From positions 434,001-498,000 of the forward strand of contig PGYO01000001.1 in assembly GCA_002839705.1 (NCBI GenBank): a stretch of 64,000 bases of DNA. Reading direction: 5' to 3'. This DNA comes from Methanobacteriales archaeon HGW-Methanobacteriales-1. GTDB lineage: Archaea > Methanobacteriota > Methanobacteria > Methanobacteriales > Methanobacteriaceae. A model generated the notes under the pieces. It made no database searches. It was not told where the DNA came from and saw only the letters and a program-made list of their open reading frames with translations. Made by a program: the position numbers and the translations under genes. This document shows positions 33,650 through 43,678 of the stretch, one piece after another (positions within the stretch are counted from its first letter, which is position 1; each line of letters begins with the position of its first letter).

Positions 33650-33752
33650 ATGAAAAAATAATATTTTAGACTATATTTATGATGAGGGGGGGTCATGAAA
33701 GACCTTATTAAATAAGATCTTCATGATGAATTTATCAATATGATAAAAACAA
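33650..33752 (-). ncRNA. Small RNA candidate, copy 2
   Basis: On the minus strand a TATA box TTTATAAG (33774-33781) precedes TTATC-loop-GATAA, then a 15-pair hairpin starting TCATGAAGATC and returning GGTCTTTCATGA, then CCCCCCC and a T-run. It aligns with copy 1 at 18340-18447 through promoter and RNA, with paired base changes in the stem. The rest of the 33421-33969 gap shows no other feature. Confidence 0.5.
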
Positions 33753-33969
33753 TTCTAACATCTAACATAATCCCTTATAAACATTGCCTTAATAACAAAC
33801 ATAATAATTCTTAATCATTGATTATTTCATACTTAAAACGGAAAATGGGGTATTTAAGTAATAATTTTAAAAAAAGATAAGCATTAATACAAAATGTCTT
33901 AAAATTTGTCTCAAAAATAAATATTTTATTTTGTTCATTCAGTTGCAATAAAAAGAGTTATAGTAAAAT

Positions 33970-34455
33970 TTAAAGAGTTTCTAACTTTAAATTTTCAACA
34001 TTTCCTTCAATTAATACTCCTTCTGCTGTGGAATTTAGTTTAACTCCGGAAAGAGTCTCGCAGGCACATAAAATGTCCTGTTCGGGGTGGGTGCCCGGTA
34101 CAATATTACAGTCCAGTCTTACATTACTTCCCACAGCTACTACCATTTTTAATCTTTTAGAAGTAGGGTGATTATCTGGTAAAACCACAATAGGGGATTC
34201 CATTTCCCTTAAAAGATAGGCCATACATTTAATACCTTTTTCTATCTCTGGACCTTCTCCAAAAGCAGATATAACTAGTAAATCTTCTTTTTCAAGAAAC
34301 ATTACTACTTCATCTTCATCGGGTGTGCCAATAAAGACCATTCTCGGATCACCAGATTTAACAATTCCCACGGTTCCGGATTCACCCATTAAAAATAAAA
34401 TTTCAGAAGTATCTATTCTGAGCACTCCACGTTGTCGGATTGGCATGATGGACAT
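33970..34455 (-). CDS. Conserved protein of unknown function
   Basis: This 161-residue protein has alternating strands (VLRIDTSEILFLMGESGTVGIV, RMVFIGTPDEDEVVMFL, DLLVISAFGEG, PIVVLPDNHP, KMVVAVGS) and looks like an alpha/beta fold. I do not recognise the family. Its start overlaps the upstream zinc-ribbon gene by 43 bases in another frame; a later start is possible but nothing marks it. Confidence 0.55.
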   Translation of the reverse strand: MSIMPIRQRGVLRIDTSEILFLMGESGTVGIVKSGDPRMVFIGTPDEDEVVMFLEKEDLLVISAFGEGPEIEKGIKCMAYLLREMESPIVVLPDNHPTSKRLKMVVAVGSNVRLDCNIVPGTHPEQDILCACETLSGVKLNSTAEGVLIEGNVENLKLETL

Positions 34456-34568
34456 ACTACTCTTTTACCTATACCTTTAAATTCATTTCCACAATCTAAA
34501 CACTTGCAACGTTTTGTTTTCAGTTTTTTCATTTTAATATCAGCCATGGGGCCGCCCACAGTACACAT
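34413..34568 (-). CDS. Zinc-ribbon microprotein, about 51 aa
   Basis: The sequence KRCKCLDCGNEFKG, then VVCPSCQSDNVE gives four cysteines in a classical zinc ribbon. GGTGAT stands just before the ATG at 34568; an internal ATG at 34547 would give 44 residues. It overlaps the downstream gene by 43 bases, so the two are translated in a coupled way. It probably binds nucleic acid. Confidence 0.65.
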   Translation of the reverse strand: MCTVGGPMADIKMKKLKTKRCKCLDCGNEFKGIGKRVVCPSCQSDNVECSE

Positions 34569-34840
34569 ATTATCACCATAACCATTTTTACATATAATAT
34601 TATTTATTTGTTTTTATCTTTATTTTTGGCCTAAATATGGGCCTTTAGTTAAATTAAAATAGAAACTTCTTTATTTTTCCATCTTAGCTATTAATTGCTT
34701 ATATAAATAAAATGTGAAATACTTATTACTAAAAAGACAGATAAATTAACATCATTTCAGCCTAAATATCAAAAATAATTATTAAAAAATTTGTATTAGT
34801 ATATATTTCGTTTATAACGACTTAAACCTAAGGTGAGCCC

Positions 34841-37024
34841 ATGAAAAATCTTATTTTTCCATTCACAGCCATTGTTGGTCAAGAAGAGATAAAAAAATCT
34901 TTAATCTTAAATGCTATAAATCCGGGAATTGGTGGGGTTTTAATAAAAGGAGATAAGGGTACGGGGAAAACTACCGCAGTTCGTGCCATAGCTGATCTTT
35001 TGCCTTTAATTCCCGTGGTTAAGGGATGCCCCTTTAATTGCGATCCCCATGATATGGATTCATCTTGTGAAATCTGCCGCTTGAAAAATCGTGAAATTGA
35101 AGAGAAAAAGATGAAAGTAGTCGAATTACCACTGGGGTCTACTGAAGATAGAGTGGTTGGTTCTATTGACATTAATAAAGCTTTAAAAGAGGGTATTAAG
35201 GCGCTGGAACCAGGTATTTTGGCTGAAGCTAATCGTAATATATTATACGTGGATGAAATTAACCTTCTAGATGATCATTTAGTAGATGTGCTTTTGGATG
35301 CAGCAGCTTATGGCATAAACTATGTGGAGCGAGAAGGAATATCACTTTCTCATCCTTCAAAATTCATGCTGGTAGGTACCATGAACCCTGCTGAAGGAGA
35401 GCTCCGGCCCCAATTAGCTGATAGAATTGGCCTACATATAATTGTCACTAGTATTCATGATATTAAGGACCGGGTGACTATCATGAGTCGCCGGGAACAA
35501 TTTGAAAAAGACCCTGAAGAATTTAAAAAGCTATTTGCTCACGAACAGAATGAATTACTGGATAAAATTGTCTCTGCACGGAAATTACTTCCTCAGGTCC
35601 AAATCGACAATGATTTAATGGAATTAATAGCTAGAATTTCACTAAAAGCTGGTGTTGATGGCCATAGGGCAGATATAGCTATTTTGAAAACTTCAAAGGC
35701 AATAGCAGCTTATAATAGTCGAGTTCAAGTCAATGAAGATGACTTAAAGGAGGCCATAACTCTGGTTTTAGGTGAGAGAATACCGGGTAAATCCCAGGAT
35801 CCAGATAAAGTCTGCAAACAAATGGATAAGGCCAAATCGGAAATGGAACGCGAAAAAGAAAAAGAGCGTGAACAACAGGAGAAAGAAAAAGAAGAAAATC
35901 ACCATCAAGATAATGCTAATCCAGATGAGGAAGGAGAAAAACAAACTCTTGATGGAAATGACTCTGAATCTGAAAGTGATGAATCAGCAAATCGTAAGTT
36001 AGATGAGATTGATCAAGATAAAGACCCGGAAAATAAGGAATCTAGTGGTGAAAATCAAAATCCTAAGCAATCTGATACTAATTCACAATTACCCCCCGAA
36101 AATCCAGAAGATACCTCCTCATCTCCAAATTCTTCTGGTGGTGATATCTCCCATGAGGAAGAGAAGGGTCAGAAATTATTCTCAGAAAATAAAAATGAGA
36201 GACATATTGAATCCATGGATGTGGGGATTGATATAAAAAAATTGCTTAAAGTTAAGGGCAAAAAAAAGGAGAGACTTTATGGTAAACGAGTGGAATCAAA
36301 AACAGAGAAGGGAAAATACGTAAGATCTCGTTTTTCATCTCAAAGGCCTAAAGATATAGCTATTGACGCTACTCTTCGCGCGGCGGCCATGAAATCTCAT
36401 GGTGAAATAACGGTGGAACCTCAAGATTTACGGGAAAAGGTTAGAAAACACGGAGCCAGGGCTTCTATTGCTCTGGTGGTAGATATAAGTGGATCAATGG
36501 TTTCTGAGAAAAAGGCCAATCGAGTGAAGAGTATTTTAAATCAAATAATTAAAGATGCCCAGCGCCATAAAGACAAGCTAAGTGTTATAGGATTTAAGGG
36601 CCGAGAAGCAGAAGTAATTATTCCTACTACTAAACGGGCCACTGCTTTTCAAAGTAAAGTTGATGAAATTAGGGTAGGTGGAACCACACCTCTGGCGGCT
36701 GGTTTAAAGAAAGGTATGGAGATATTAATCTCCGAAAAGAAAAATAAAGAATATGTTCCCCTGATGGTTGTCTTAACTGATGGAATGCCCAATGTGGGAA
36801 TCAAACACAGCCCCAGCAGAGATGCTCTGGATTTGGCGGAAAAACTCAATGAAAATCATATTCATACAGTGGTGGTAAACTTTGAGAGAATACTCCATCA
36901 TGGTCGTAATCTGAATATGGAGCTGGCTATTTATTCTGGTGGCCGTTACTATGATTTGGAGGATCTGCAAAATCCAGGCCAGATTATGAATAAGATTTTA
37001 GAATATGAGCGAAGTGTTTTTTAG
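34841..37024 (+). CDS. ChlI-ChlD-type chelatase ATPase
   Basis: This 727-residue protein fuses a AAA+ domain (Walker [10 protein letters not shown] at about 38-46, Walker [12 protein letters not shown] at about 140) to a VWA domain with the metal site DISGSMVS. Between them lies an acidic and lysine-rich linker of about 120 residues. This is the layout of magnesium/cobalt chelatase subunit I-D fusions, which drive metal insertion by a CobN/ChlH partner with ATP. In methanogens cobalt for corrinoids is the likely metal. GGTGAG precedes the ATG. No CobN is in view. Confidence 0.88.
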   Translation: MKNLIFPFTAIVGQEEIKKSLILNAINPGIGGVLIKGDKGTGKTTAVRAIADLLPLIPVVKGCPFNCDPHDMDSSCEICRLKNREIEEKKMKVVELPLGSTEDRVVGSIDINKALKEGIKALEPGILAEANRNILYVDEINLLDDHLVDVLLDAAAYGINYVEREGISLSHPSKFMLVGTMNPAEGELRPQLADRIGLHIIVTSIHDIKDRVTIMSRREQFEKDPEEFKKLFAHEQNELLDKIVSARKLLPQVQIDNDLMELIARISLKAGVDGHRADIAILKTSKAIAAYNSRVQVNEDDLKEAITLVLGERIPGKSQDPDKVCKQMDKAKSEMEREKEKEREQQEKEKEENHHQDNANPDEEGEKQTLDGNDSESESDESANRKLDEIDQDKDPENKESSGENQNPKQSDTNSQLPPENPEDTSSSPNSSGGDISHEEEKGQKLFSENKNERHIESMDVGIDIKKLLKVKGKKKERLYGKRVESKTEKGKYVRSRFSSQRPKDIAIDATLRAAAMKSHGEITVEPQDLREKVRKHGARASIALVVDISGSMVSEKKANRVKSILNQIIKDAQRHKDKLSVIGFKGREAEVIIPTTKRATAFQSKVDEIRVGGTTPLAAGLKKGMEILISEKKNKEYVPLMVVLTDGMPNVGIKHSPSRDALDLAEKLNENHIHTVVVNFERILHHGRNLNMELAIYSGGRYYDLEDLQNPGQIMNKILEYERSVF

Positions 37025-37206
37025 AGGTTGGTTATGGGTGGATTAAATTATTTACTTGGGAATTATAATTTTTTTAGATGTTGCTTATTGGTGGATTAAA
37101 TTATTTACTTGGGAATTATATAATTAATATCAATTATAATTCAAATTGGTTTTTTGATTTGTATTCATTATAAAGGATTAATAGAATTGATATATGAGGT
37201 GAGTTA

Positions 37207-37583
37207 ATGGTAAATAATGAAATGTATGCTTTGGCCCCTTGTAGTGGGATGAGTCCTTATGGTCTTATTACCCGGGCCGCCACCACAGATGCTGTCATTG
37301 AATGTGATGGTTTAATATCCATCTGCATGTGTGGAACATCTGCAGAAAGGGAAGGATTCCAGGAATTAATAACAAAATATCCTATTATTGCAGTAAATGG
37401 CTGTGAAAGTTCTTGTGTAGATAATATACTTGAACAGAAGGGAGTTAAACCTGCTAAAGTTATTAATACTCAGCATGAATAAGTTCAGAAAATTTAAAAC
37501 CAACAGATTCTATCAGACTTGATGAAGAAGGAGAAAAATGCGTTTTAACTATGAAAAAGAAACTTATAGGGCTAATAGATTAA
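37207..37583 (+). pseudogene. DGC zinc-binding protein, C-terminal frameshift
   Basis: The first frame (37207-37482, 91 residues) has LAPCSGMSPYGLITRAA and NGCESSCVDNILEQKGVKP, the cysteine pattern of putative zinc-binding DGC proteins. After its stop at 37480-37482, another frame reads ISSENLKPTDSIRLDEEGEK and then CVLTMKKKLIGLID to a stop at 37583. The second piece is clearly protein-like and would join the first if one A were added at about 37478-37480. It is either a sequencing error or a real one-base loss. The shorter form still keeps all cysteines and may function. Confidence 0.65.
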
Positions 37584-37720
37584 AATGAATGGCTATGGTT
37601 TAAATATCACATTTATTTATTCAGAATTTCTTGTAAAATTTTTAAATTTCATTTAATTTAAAATAAATTTAAATACTTAATATACTATAATATAACCTTT
37701 ACAATTATCACCGTGAAAAT

Positions 37721-38230
37721 ATGAAAGTAACTGTATACCATGCCGAGGAGTGCGATCGTAAGAAATGCACCACCTTTAAAATGGCCAAAAAAGGAAAGTT
37801 TAAAATAGTAAATCATCTTAATCAGTTACCTAGAGGTGCAATTGTACTGAATCCTTATTCTGAAAAAGCAGTCTCTCCTGAAGATAGGGCTGCTGTTAAT
37901 AAACGTGGAGTGGCTGGATTAGACTGCTCCTGGAAGAAGGTTCAAAAATCTGCTGCGATTTTTAAAACTTCTAAGTATCATAGATCGCTGCCATTTCTTG
38001 TTGCAGCAAATCCCACTAACTATGGTAAGCCCTGTATTCTTTCAACTGCAGAGGCAATTGCAGCAACCTTTTATATAGTGGGATTGAAAGATATAGCAGA
38101 AGATATAATGTCCCATTTTAAGTGGGGACCTCATTTTCTAATACTCAATAAAGAGTTACTAGAAGCATATTCCGAAGCTAAAACCAGCGAGGAAGTTATT
38201 AAAGCTCAAAACGAATTTATAGGAGGATAA
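37721..38230 (+). CDS. tsr3: Tsr3 rRNA aminocarboxypropyltransferase
   Basis: This 169-residue protein of the DUF367 family has [47 protein letters not shown] and [15 protein letters not shown], the motifs of the SPOUT-like enzyme. It adds an aminocarboxypropyl group from AdoMet to a modified uridine in small-subunit rRNA. The L40e gene follows after four bases, so they form one operon. Confidence 0.93.
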   Translation: MKVTVYHAEECDRKKCTTFKMAKKGKFKIVNHLNQLPRGAIVLNPYSEKAVSPEDRAAVNKRGVAGLDCSWKKVQKSAAIFKTSKYHRSLPFLVAANPTNYGKPCILSTAEAIAATFYIVGLKDIAEDIMSHFKWGPHFLILNKELLEAYSEAKTSEEVIKAQNEFIGG

Positions 38231-38234
38231 ATAT

Positions 38235-38381
38235 ATGGCTAGATTTGAAGAAGCAGAGAACAGAATATTCAATGTTAAAATTTGCCTTAAATGTAACGCT
38301 AGAAACCCACCAAGTGCTAAAGTGTGCCGGAAGTGTGGTTACAAAGGTCTAAGATACAAAGCTAAAGAATCAAGGGGTTAA
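38235..38381 (+). CDS. rpl40e: Ribosomal protein L40e
   Basis: This 48-residue protein begins [20 protein letters not shown] and continues [20 protein letters not shown], with four cysteines (17, 20, 31, 34) binding zinc. AGGAGG overlaps the end of tsr3 and is followed by the ATG. Such pairing of tsr3 with the L40e gene is common in archaea. Confidence 0.95.
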   Translation: MARFEEAENRIFNVKICLKCNARNPPSAKVCRKCGYKGLRYKAKESRG

Positions 38382-38471
38382 TCACACCCTTTAACTTTTT
38401 ATATTTAAATAATTTTATTTATCAAGTTTACGATTTAATGAAGTGTATATTAATTTTTTCAAGGTTTTATA

Positions 38472-39206
38472 ATGAAAGTTGAATCTTATTTTAAAGATAT
38501 TTTAAAGGAAAGAAAGATACATCTTACCCTTCTGGATCCTGAAGAACAAACTCCTGAAGAAGCATTGGCTATATCTAAAGCTGCTGTTTCTGGAGGGTCT
38601 GACGGTATTATGCTGGGAGGTTCTACCACAGACGCTGCTGAACTTGATGCCACGGCTAAAATACTTCAAGAAAATCTTGATGTTCCTATAGTGCTTTTTC
38701 CAGGAAATATAAGTGGTGTAAGTTCGTATGCTGATGCTATTTTCTTTATGAGTCTTTTAAATTCTAGCAATCCCTATTGGATTATCGGGGCACAGGCACT
38801 GGGAGCTCCCGTAATTAAAAAAATGGGCATTGAAACCATACCTATGGGATATCTGGTAATTGAACCAGGAGGAACTGTGGGATGGGTAGGAGATGCTAAA
38901 TTAATTCCACGCAAAAAAGCAGATTTGGCAGCAGCCTATGCCATGGCGGCTGAATATTTAGGTATGCGTCTCATTTATCTGGAAGCCGGTTCAGGTGCAG
39001 ACCAGCATGTAGATCCAAAAATGATCGGTATGGTCAAAAAAACCACTGATACGATGCTTATTGTTGGTGGAGGAATCCGCAGCGGTGATGAGGCCCATGT
39101 TGTTGCTTCAGCAGGTGCAGATATTATTGTTACTGGAACTGTGGTTGAAGACAGTGTCAATGTGGAAGAAAAGATCTTTGAGATTGTGGAAGGTATGAGA
39201 AGATAG
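38472..39206 (+). CDS. Geranylgeranylglyceryl phosphate synthase
   Basis: This 244-residue TIM-barrel enzyme has HLTLLDPEEQTPEE, GIMLGGST, YLEAGSGADQHV, VGGGIRSGDEA and GTVVED. It joins sn-glycerol-1-phosphate and geranylgeranyl diphosphate, the first ether-bond step in archaeal membrane lipids. It lies downstream of tsr3-L40e, 90 bases on. The family is the phosphoglycerol geranylgeranyltransferase group. Confidence 0.95.
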   Translation: MKVESYFKDILKERKIHLTLLDPEEQTPEEALAISKAAVSGGSDGIMLGGSTTDAAELDATAKILQENLDVPIVLFPGNISGVSSYADAIFFMSLLNSSNPYWIIGAQALGAPVIKKMGIETIPMGYLVIEPGGTVGWVGDAKLIPRKKADLAAAYAMAAEYLGMRLIYLEAGSGADQHVDPKMIGMVKKTTDTMLIVGGGIRSGDEAHVVASAGADIIVTGTVVEDSVNVEEKIFEIVEGMRR

Positions 39207-39642
39207 TTTCAAAACTTCTTTTATTTTAATTTTATTTACTTATTTTATTCAATCAAAAATAGAATGGTTTTATTTTCCAGTTTTGAATCGGAAAGAATAT
39301 GATTTTATTTTATTGCCTGGGGCATATTTGACTGCTGCTGAAGGTAAGTATACTCTGTAAGTTGTGTATTTGCTTCTTTTGCTTCTTTTGCTGGTTTTGA
39401 TGTATAGTTATGTTGTTTTTGATTTTTACTGTTCTTTTTTTATTTAATTAATAATAGTTAATCAAATATTGAGAAAAAATCATGATAATGGGGTGAAAAT
39501 TTTTATCCCGATTTTAAACCAATATAAATGAATTTTTATGGATAAAAACACAAATAATAATCATAAACTCCCAACTTTGATTGATAAAAATGAATAATTG
39601 TGCTTGAATTGTTTTTAATAGATCCCTTTTAATGGTGAACCC
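39207..39642. other. Intergenic, one hairpin
   Basis: AT-rich DNA without a convincing gene. One perfect-looking hairpin, GGGGTGAAAATTTTTATCCC (39490-39509), forms with G-U pairs on the plus strand. The bases after it (ATGAATTTTT, then GGATAAAAACAC) recall the small-RNA candidates at 18.4 and 33.7 kb, but the strand and stems differ. GGTGAACCC before 39643 is the ribosome site of polX. Confidence 0.35.
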
Positions 39643-41349
39643 ATGAAAAACGAAAAAGTGGCCCACATATTAGATAGAATAGCTGACTTCATGGAAATGA
39701 ATGACGATGTATTTCGCATGAAGGCCTATCGTAAGGCAGCCCACACGGTGGAAACTCTTTCTGATGATATTGTTGTAATGACCGAAGAAAACCGTCTGCA
39801 AGAGTTACCTGGTGTGGGAAAGGCCATAGCATCTAAAATTAAAGAAATTGTGGAAACCGGTTCTCTGGAATACTTTGAAAACCTTAAAAAAGAGTACCCG
39901 GTGGACTTTGATGCCATGATTGAAGTGGAAGGTCTGGGCCCTAAAACTATAAAACTACTCTATGATGAGCGGGGTGTGGAAAATCTGGATGATCTGGAGC
40001 GCCACGCCAAAAGACACCATGTGCGCCGAGTAAAGGGTATGGGGGATAAGAAGGAGAAAAAAATCCTGGAAAATATAGAACTGGCCCGTAAAAACTCAGG
40101 AAGAAAACTCCTGGGCCATATCATGCCCCTGGCTGAAGCTATAAAACACCAGATTGAAGTTTTAAAAGTTGTAGAATCTGTGGAAATTGCCGGTTCCATC
40201 AGGCGCCGCAAGGAAAGTGTGGGAGATATTGACTTACTGGTCATATCTGAAAATTCACAAGAAGTAATGGATTACTTCGTATCTTTACCTATTGTTGATG
40301 AAATTGTGGCTAAAGGGCCATTAAAATCTACGGTAGTACTTAAAGAAGGACTGGACTGTGATTTAAGAGTATTTGAAAGGGATATTTTTGGGGCGGCCAT
40401 GATGTACTTCACTGGGTCAAGGGAAATGAATATAGAACTTAGAAAAATAGCCATCTCTCAAAATATGAAACTCAGTGAATGGGGACTTTTTAAAGGAGAC
40501 GAAATAATCGCTGGTAAAACTGAAGAAGATGTTTTTCAATCATTGGGCCTACAATATATTCCTCCGGAGATGAGGGAGAATAGAGGAGAAATAGAAGCTG
40601 CTCGCGGGGGAAAAATACCTGAATTAATTGGATATTATGCTATTAAAGGAGATTTACAGGTTCATACTACTTGGAGTGATGGAAAAAATACTATTAAAGA
40701 AATGGTTCACCAGGCCCAGAAACTGGGATACGAATACCTGGCCATTACTGATCACCTAGGAACCCTTAGAACTGCCGAGGGAATGAATGAATCAGATATT
40801 CTAAAACAGATTCAAGAAATTGATTCTATTAACGATGAAATGAAAGATTTCACTCTATTAAAAGGCCTGGAAGCAGATATTGACTCTGAGGGAAATTTGA
40901 ATATTAGTGAAACTATTTTGGATAAGGTTGATGTGGTGGTGGCCAGTGTTCACTCTGATTTAAGGCAGGATTTCTTTGAAATGACGAATAGAATGATCAA
41001 AGCTATGGAAAATCCTTATGTGAATATTATTTCCCATCCTACCGGCCGAAAAATTCAAGAACACCGAGAATACGACTTAAATCTGGATAAAATCATGGAA
41101 AATGCCAGTGATACAGGAACTATTCTGGAGATTAATTCTCATCCTAACCGTCTGGATTTAAGAGATATTTACATAAAAAAAGCCATAGATATGGGATGTA
41201 AATTAGTTATTAATTCCGATGCTCACTCTTTAAGTGAAATGAAAAATATGCAACTGGGAATAGCCACTGCTCGGAGAGGATGGGCCAGAAAAGAGGATAT
41301 GGTAAACACCTTTGATTTAAAGAAACTTACTAAAATTTTAGGTAATTAA
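39643..41349 (+). CDS. polX: PolX family DNA polymerase with PHP domain
   Basis: This 568-residue protein has an N-terminal helix-hairpin-helix part, the Pol beta palm with AGSIRRRKESVGDIDLLV and the third acidic residue in LDCDLRVFE. The C-terminal PHP phosphoesterase (LQVHTTWSDGKN, ITDHLGTLRTAEGM, NSDAHSL) starts at about residue 335. It acts in base-excision and end repair; the PHP part gives 3' end processing. It is the full length for bacterial/archaeal PolX. Confidence 0.95.
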   Translation: MKNEKVAHILDRIADFMEMNDDVFRMKAYRKAAHTVETLSDDIVVMTEENRLQELPGVGKAIASKIKEIVETGSLEYFENLKKEYPVDFDAMIEVEGLGPKTIKLLYDERGVENLDDLERHAKRHHVRRVKGMGDKKEKKILENIELARKNSGRKLLGHIMPLAEAIKHQIEVLKVVESVEIAGSIRRRKESVGDIDLLVISENSQEVMDYFVSLPIVDEIVAKGPLKSTVVLKEGLDCDLRVFERDIFGAAMMYFTGSREMNIELRKIAISQNMKLSEWGLFKGDEIIAGKTEEDVFQSLGLQYIPPEMRENRGEIEAARGGKIPELIGYYAIKGDLQVHTTWSDGKNTIKEMVHQAQKLGYEYLAITDHLGTLRTAEGMNESDILKQIQEIDSINDEMKDFTLLKGLEADIDSEGNLNISETILDKVDVVVASVHSDLRQDFFEMTNRMIKAMENPYVNIISHPTGRKIQEHREYDLNLDKIMENASDTGTILEINSHPNRLDLRDIYIKKAIDMGCKLVINSDAHSLSEMKNMQLGIATARRGWARKEDMVNTFDLKKLTKILGN

Positions 41350-41385
41350 TGGGTTCAATTTCATTTTTTATTTATTATATTAAAA

Positions 41386-41640
41386 CTATTTTTTCATTAT
41401 TCTACCTCTTAATGCGGGTAAAGAGGTATGTAAAACAATTAAAATTACTAAAGGAACAAAGAACCAGACATGTAAATTAAAGGACAGGCTTTTATTAAGC
41501 AGGCCCAGGGTTATAAATTCCATGCTACGGTGATAATTGATTCCCAGGCCACTAATGATTACTATTATTATTACCGCATAAAGAAGGTAAGCCGTATATT
41601 TTTTTAATTTTTTGTAATCTTGTTTGTTTAGTGGGGCCAT
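41386..41640 (-). CDS. Small membrane haem-like partner protein
   Basis: This 84-residue protein has two membrane helices (YLLYAVIIIVIISGLGI and LHVWFFVPLVILIVLHTSL) and histidines in NYHRSMEF, NLHVW and VLHTS, typical haem ligands. It lies 25 bases after the molybdopterin oxidoreductase gene, with the same strand, and may supply its electrons as in MsrP-MsrQ. It is shorter than MsrQ. The ATG at 41640 is preferred to the TTG at 41658. Confidence 0.6.
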   Translation of the reverse strand: MAPLNKQDYKKLKKYTAYLLYAVIIIVIISGLGINYHRSMEFITLGLLNKSLSFNLHVWFFVPLVILIVLHTSLPALRGRIMKK

Positions 41641-41683
41641 ATAACCATCTTTTATCAAATTTATAAAACCTTAAACTCATAAT

Positions 41684-42346
41684 TTAAGCAGAAAAACTTT
41701 CATTTAAATTACCAGTATTAGAATAACCTCTACTTTCCCAGTATCCAGTGTAGTTAGTGTTATTGGAAATTTCTATTTTAGTGATCCACTTAACCCACTT
41801 ATAACCCCATTTACTCTCGGCCACTAATTGGAAGGGGAATCCTCGCTCAGGGGGGATGGTCACATTATTCATTTTATAAGCCATTAAAATATGGTTGTTA
41901 TTCAGATAATCCAGGGGAAAAGAAGTGGAATAACCATCTGCTGCATAAAATATAACTGTTTTACCATCAGGTGTTGGTTTGGTTTCATTTATGAGTTCGC
42001 TAACCAGAATACCTCTCCATAATATGGTAACGGACCAGCCCTCCACACAGTTAAGTGTAACTACTTTTTGATAGTTTTTATGGCTAATAACTTCTTTGTA
42101 AGTATAATTTTTCGGGTTTTGAACTCTTCCAGTTATTTGCAGAGTATAATTATCAATATTCACCTTTTGAGGGCCTTTAATAGAATTTTCACGAAAATCA
42201 TTGATAGCAGAGAGCTTTTGGCCCTTATAGTCTTTGACCTGGACTGAATCCAGGGTGCTGACTTCTGGATTTAAAAAAGCATTTAAGGTGAAGAATGATA
42301 TTAATCCAATTAATAATAAAATAGAGATTACAGCTGGTTTATACAT
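41684..42346 (-). CDS. Molybdopterin oxidoreductase, sulfite-oxidase fold
   Basis: This 220-residue protein has an N-terminal membrane helix, then the SUOX-type molybdopterin domain with the molybdenum ligand in VTLNCVEGWSV and the motifs FYAADGYSTSFPLDYLN and PPERGFPFQLVAESKWGYKWVKWI. It acts outside the cell membrane. With the haem-like gene it may form a small reductase resembling MsrPQ; the substrate is not known. Confidence 0.85.
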   Translation of the reverse strand: MYKPAVISILLLIGLISFFTLNAFLNPEVSTLDSVQVKDYKGQKLSAINDFRENSIKGPQKVNIDNYTLQITGRVQNPKNYTYKEVISHKNYQKVVTLNCVEGWSVTILWRGILVSELINETKPTPDGKTVIFYAADGYSTSFPLDYLNNNHILMAYKMNNVTIPPERGFPFQLVAESKWGYKWVKWITKIEISNNTNYTGYWESRGYSNTGNLNESFSA

Positions 42347-42628
42347 AAAATCCTCGCATAATTTTAAATATATTTAAATTAATTTTTATGTAGTTATGAA
42401 TAATTATTTAGCTCTTACTAAATTTAGATTTTTCGATTTTTGTCTTAATTAAGCAATATTTTTAATTAATTTCTGATTTTTAATGAAATTTATAATGAAA
42501 ATATAATGGAGTAATTATTATATTATATTATTTCAGAATCTTAACTTAGAATCTAAACACAAATTAAATAAGAATGTGAACCAATATAATAAATATCAGA
42601 CTTTATTAATTGATTGGGAGTTGATTTC

Positions 42629-43438
42629 ATGGTTACCAGTGAAGAAATTAGAAGAAAATTGGAAGAGAAAAAAAGAGCTAAAATGGAAGGTTCTACCCCT
42701 ACCAGATCACCTGGCCAAGCTCCGACTCCTAAGTCGGCTGGTTCACCACCTAAATCTCCGGGTTCTGGTCTGCCACGACCAAAAGCACCTCCAGTGAGAA
42801 AAGTTGAAGTCCCAGAACCTGTAGCAGAACCGATGGTGGATGCTCCTGAAGTAGAAGCAGAAGAGCCTTCTACGGTAGAAGAAGTAGTAAAACACTGCCC
42901 TAATTGTGATGTGGATTATTCCAATGACACTAATTTCTGCCCAGATTGTGGATCTAAATTAGAAGATGTGGTAGAAGAAGTAGTGGAAGATATTCCTGAG
43001 GAAGAAGTGATAGAAGAAGTCCCTCCAGAGGAGACCCCGGAAGAACCAGAAATGGTAGTAGTACGGCCCGAAGACATTCCTTTAAATACAGCCACTTTTG
43101 CTGATGACATTGTAGTAGTAACCTCTAATTTTGTTCCTGGATTTAAGGCCGTAGAAACCTTAGGGTTTGTATATGGTCTAACTGTAAGAAGTCGAGGTGT
43201 CGGTGGCCAAATAGGAGCTGGAATTAGATCCATGTTTGGTGGGGAAATAAAAGAATATGTTCAAATGATGGAACAAAGCCGTAATCAGGCCCTGGAGCGT
43301 ATGATTGAACATGCCCGTAGTATGGGAGCCAATGCAATTATCAGCAGTCGATTTGATTCAGATCAGATTTCTGATATAATGCAAGAGATTTTGGCCTATG
43401 GTACGGCGGTTATTATTGAGGAAGAAGATTCCCAATAA
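42629..43438 (+). CDS. Zinc-ribbon protein with YbjQ domain
   Basis: This 269-residue protein starts with a basic helix, then a proline-rich disordered part, a zinc ribbon (CPNCDVDYSNDTNFCPDCG, about residues 93-111), an acidic linker, and a C-terminal YbjQ/UPF0145 domain (VVVTSNFVPGFKAVETLGFVYG, then MIEHARSMGANAIIS). YbjQ domains are thought to bind heavy metals or form pentamers. The ATG at 42629 follows GGGAG; a TTG at 42614 is unlikely. Confidence 0.75.
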   Translation: MVTSEEIRRKLEEKKRAKMEGSTPTRSPGQAPTPKSAGSPPKSPGSGLPRPKAPPVRKVEVPEPVAEPMVDAPEVEAEEPSTVEEVVKHCPNCDVDYSNDTNFCPDCGSKLEDVVEEVVEDIPEEEVIEEVPPEETPEEPEMVVVRPEDIPLNTATFADDIVVVTSNFVPGFKAVETLGFVYGLTVRSRGVGGQIGAGIRSMFGGEIKEYVQMMEQSRNQALERMIEHARSMGANAIISSRFDSDQISDIMQEILAYGTAVIIEEEDSQ

Positions 43439-43539
43439 TTATTTTTTTATTTTTTAATCTAATATTTTTTAATTCTTATTTTTTTTAATTATTTTTCAAC
43501 GGTTTTTTTTCAAAATTTTTTTATATAAATTATATCTTA

Positions 43540-43660
43540 GTAAGTTAGTAACTTAATAAGTTTATAACTGGTTAACTACATAATTGAATAAGTAAATAAC
43601 TTTATAACTAATTAACTACATAACTGAATAAGTTAATAACTACCTAAGTGTACAACTTAT
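43540..43660. repeat. Centromere-like repeats upstream of ParA
   Basis: The block contains two units of TAACTACATAAYTGAATAAGT 40 bases apart (43573 and 43613), TTAGTAAGTTAGTAACTTAATAAGT at the left and further AACTTATTAA. Read on the minus strand its ACTTATTCA-type core matches the array on the other side of the cassette. It covers the parA leader, so it may be operator and centromere together. Confidence 0.6.
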
Positions 43661-43678
43661 TAAAAAGGAGAAATCATT

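Noticed and set aside
39490-39560. Possible third copy of the small-RNA family
   Set aside because: Only the GTGTTTTTATC-type part matches; the hairpin pairs better on the other strand and the TATA box is at the wrong distance.
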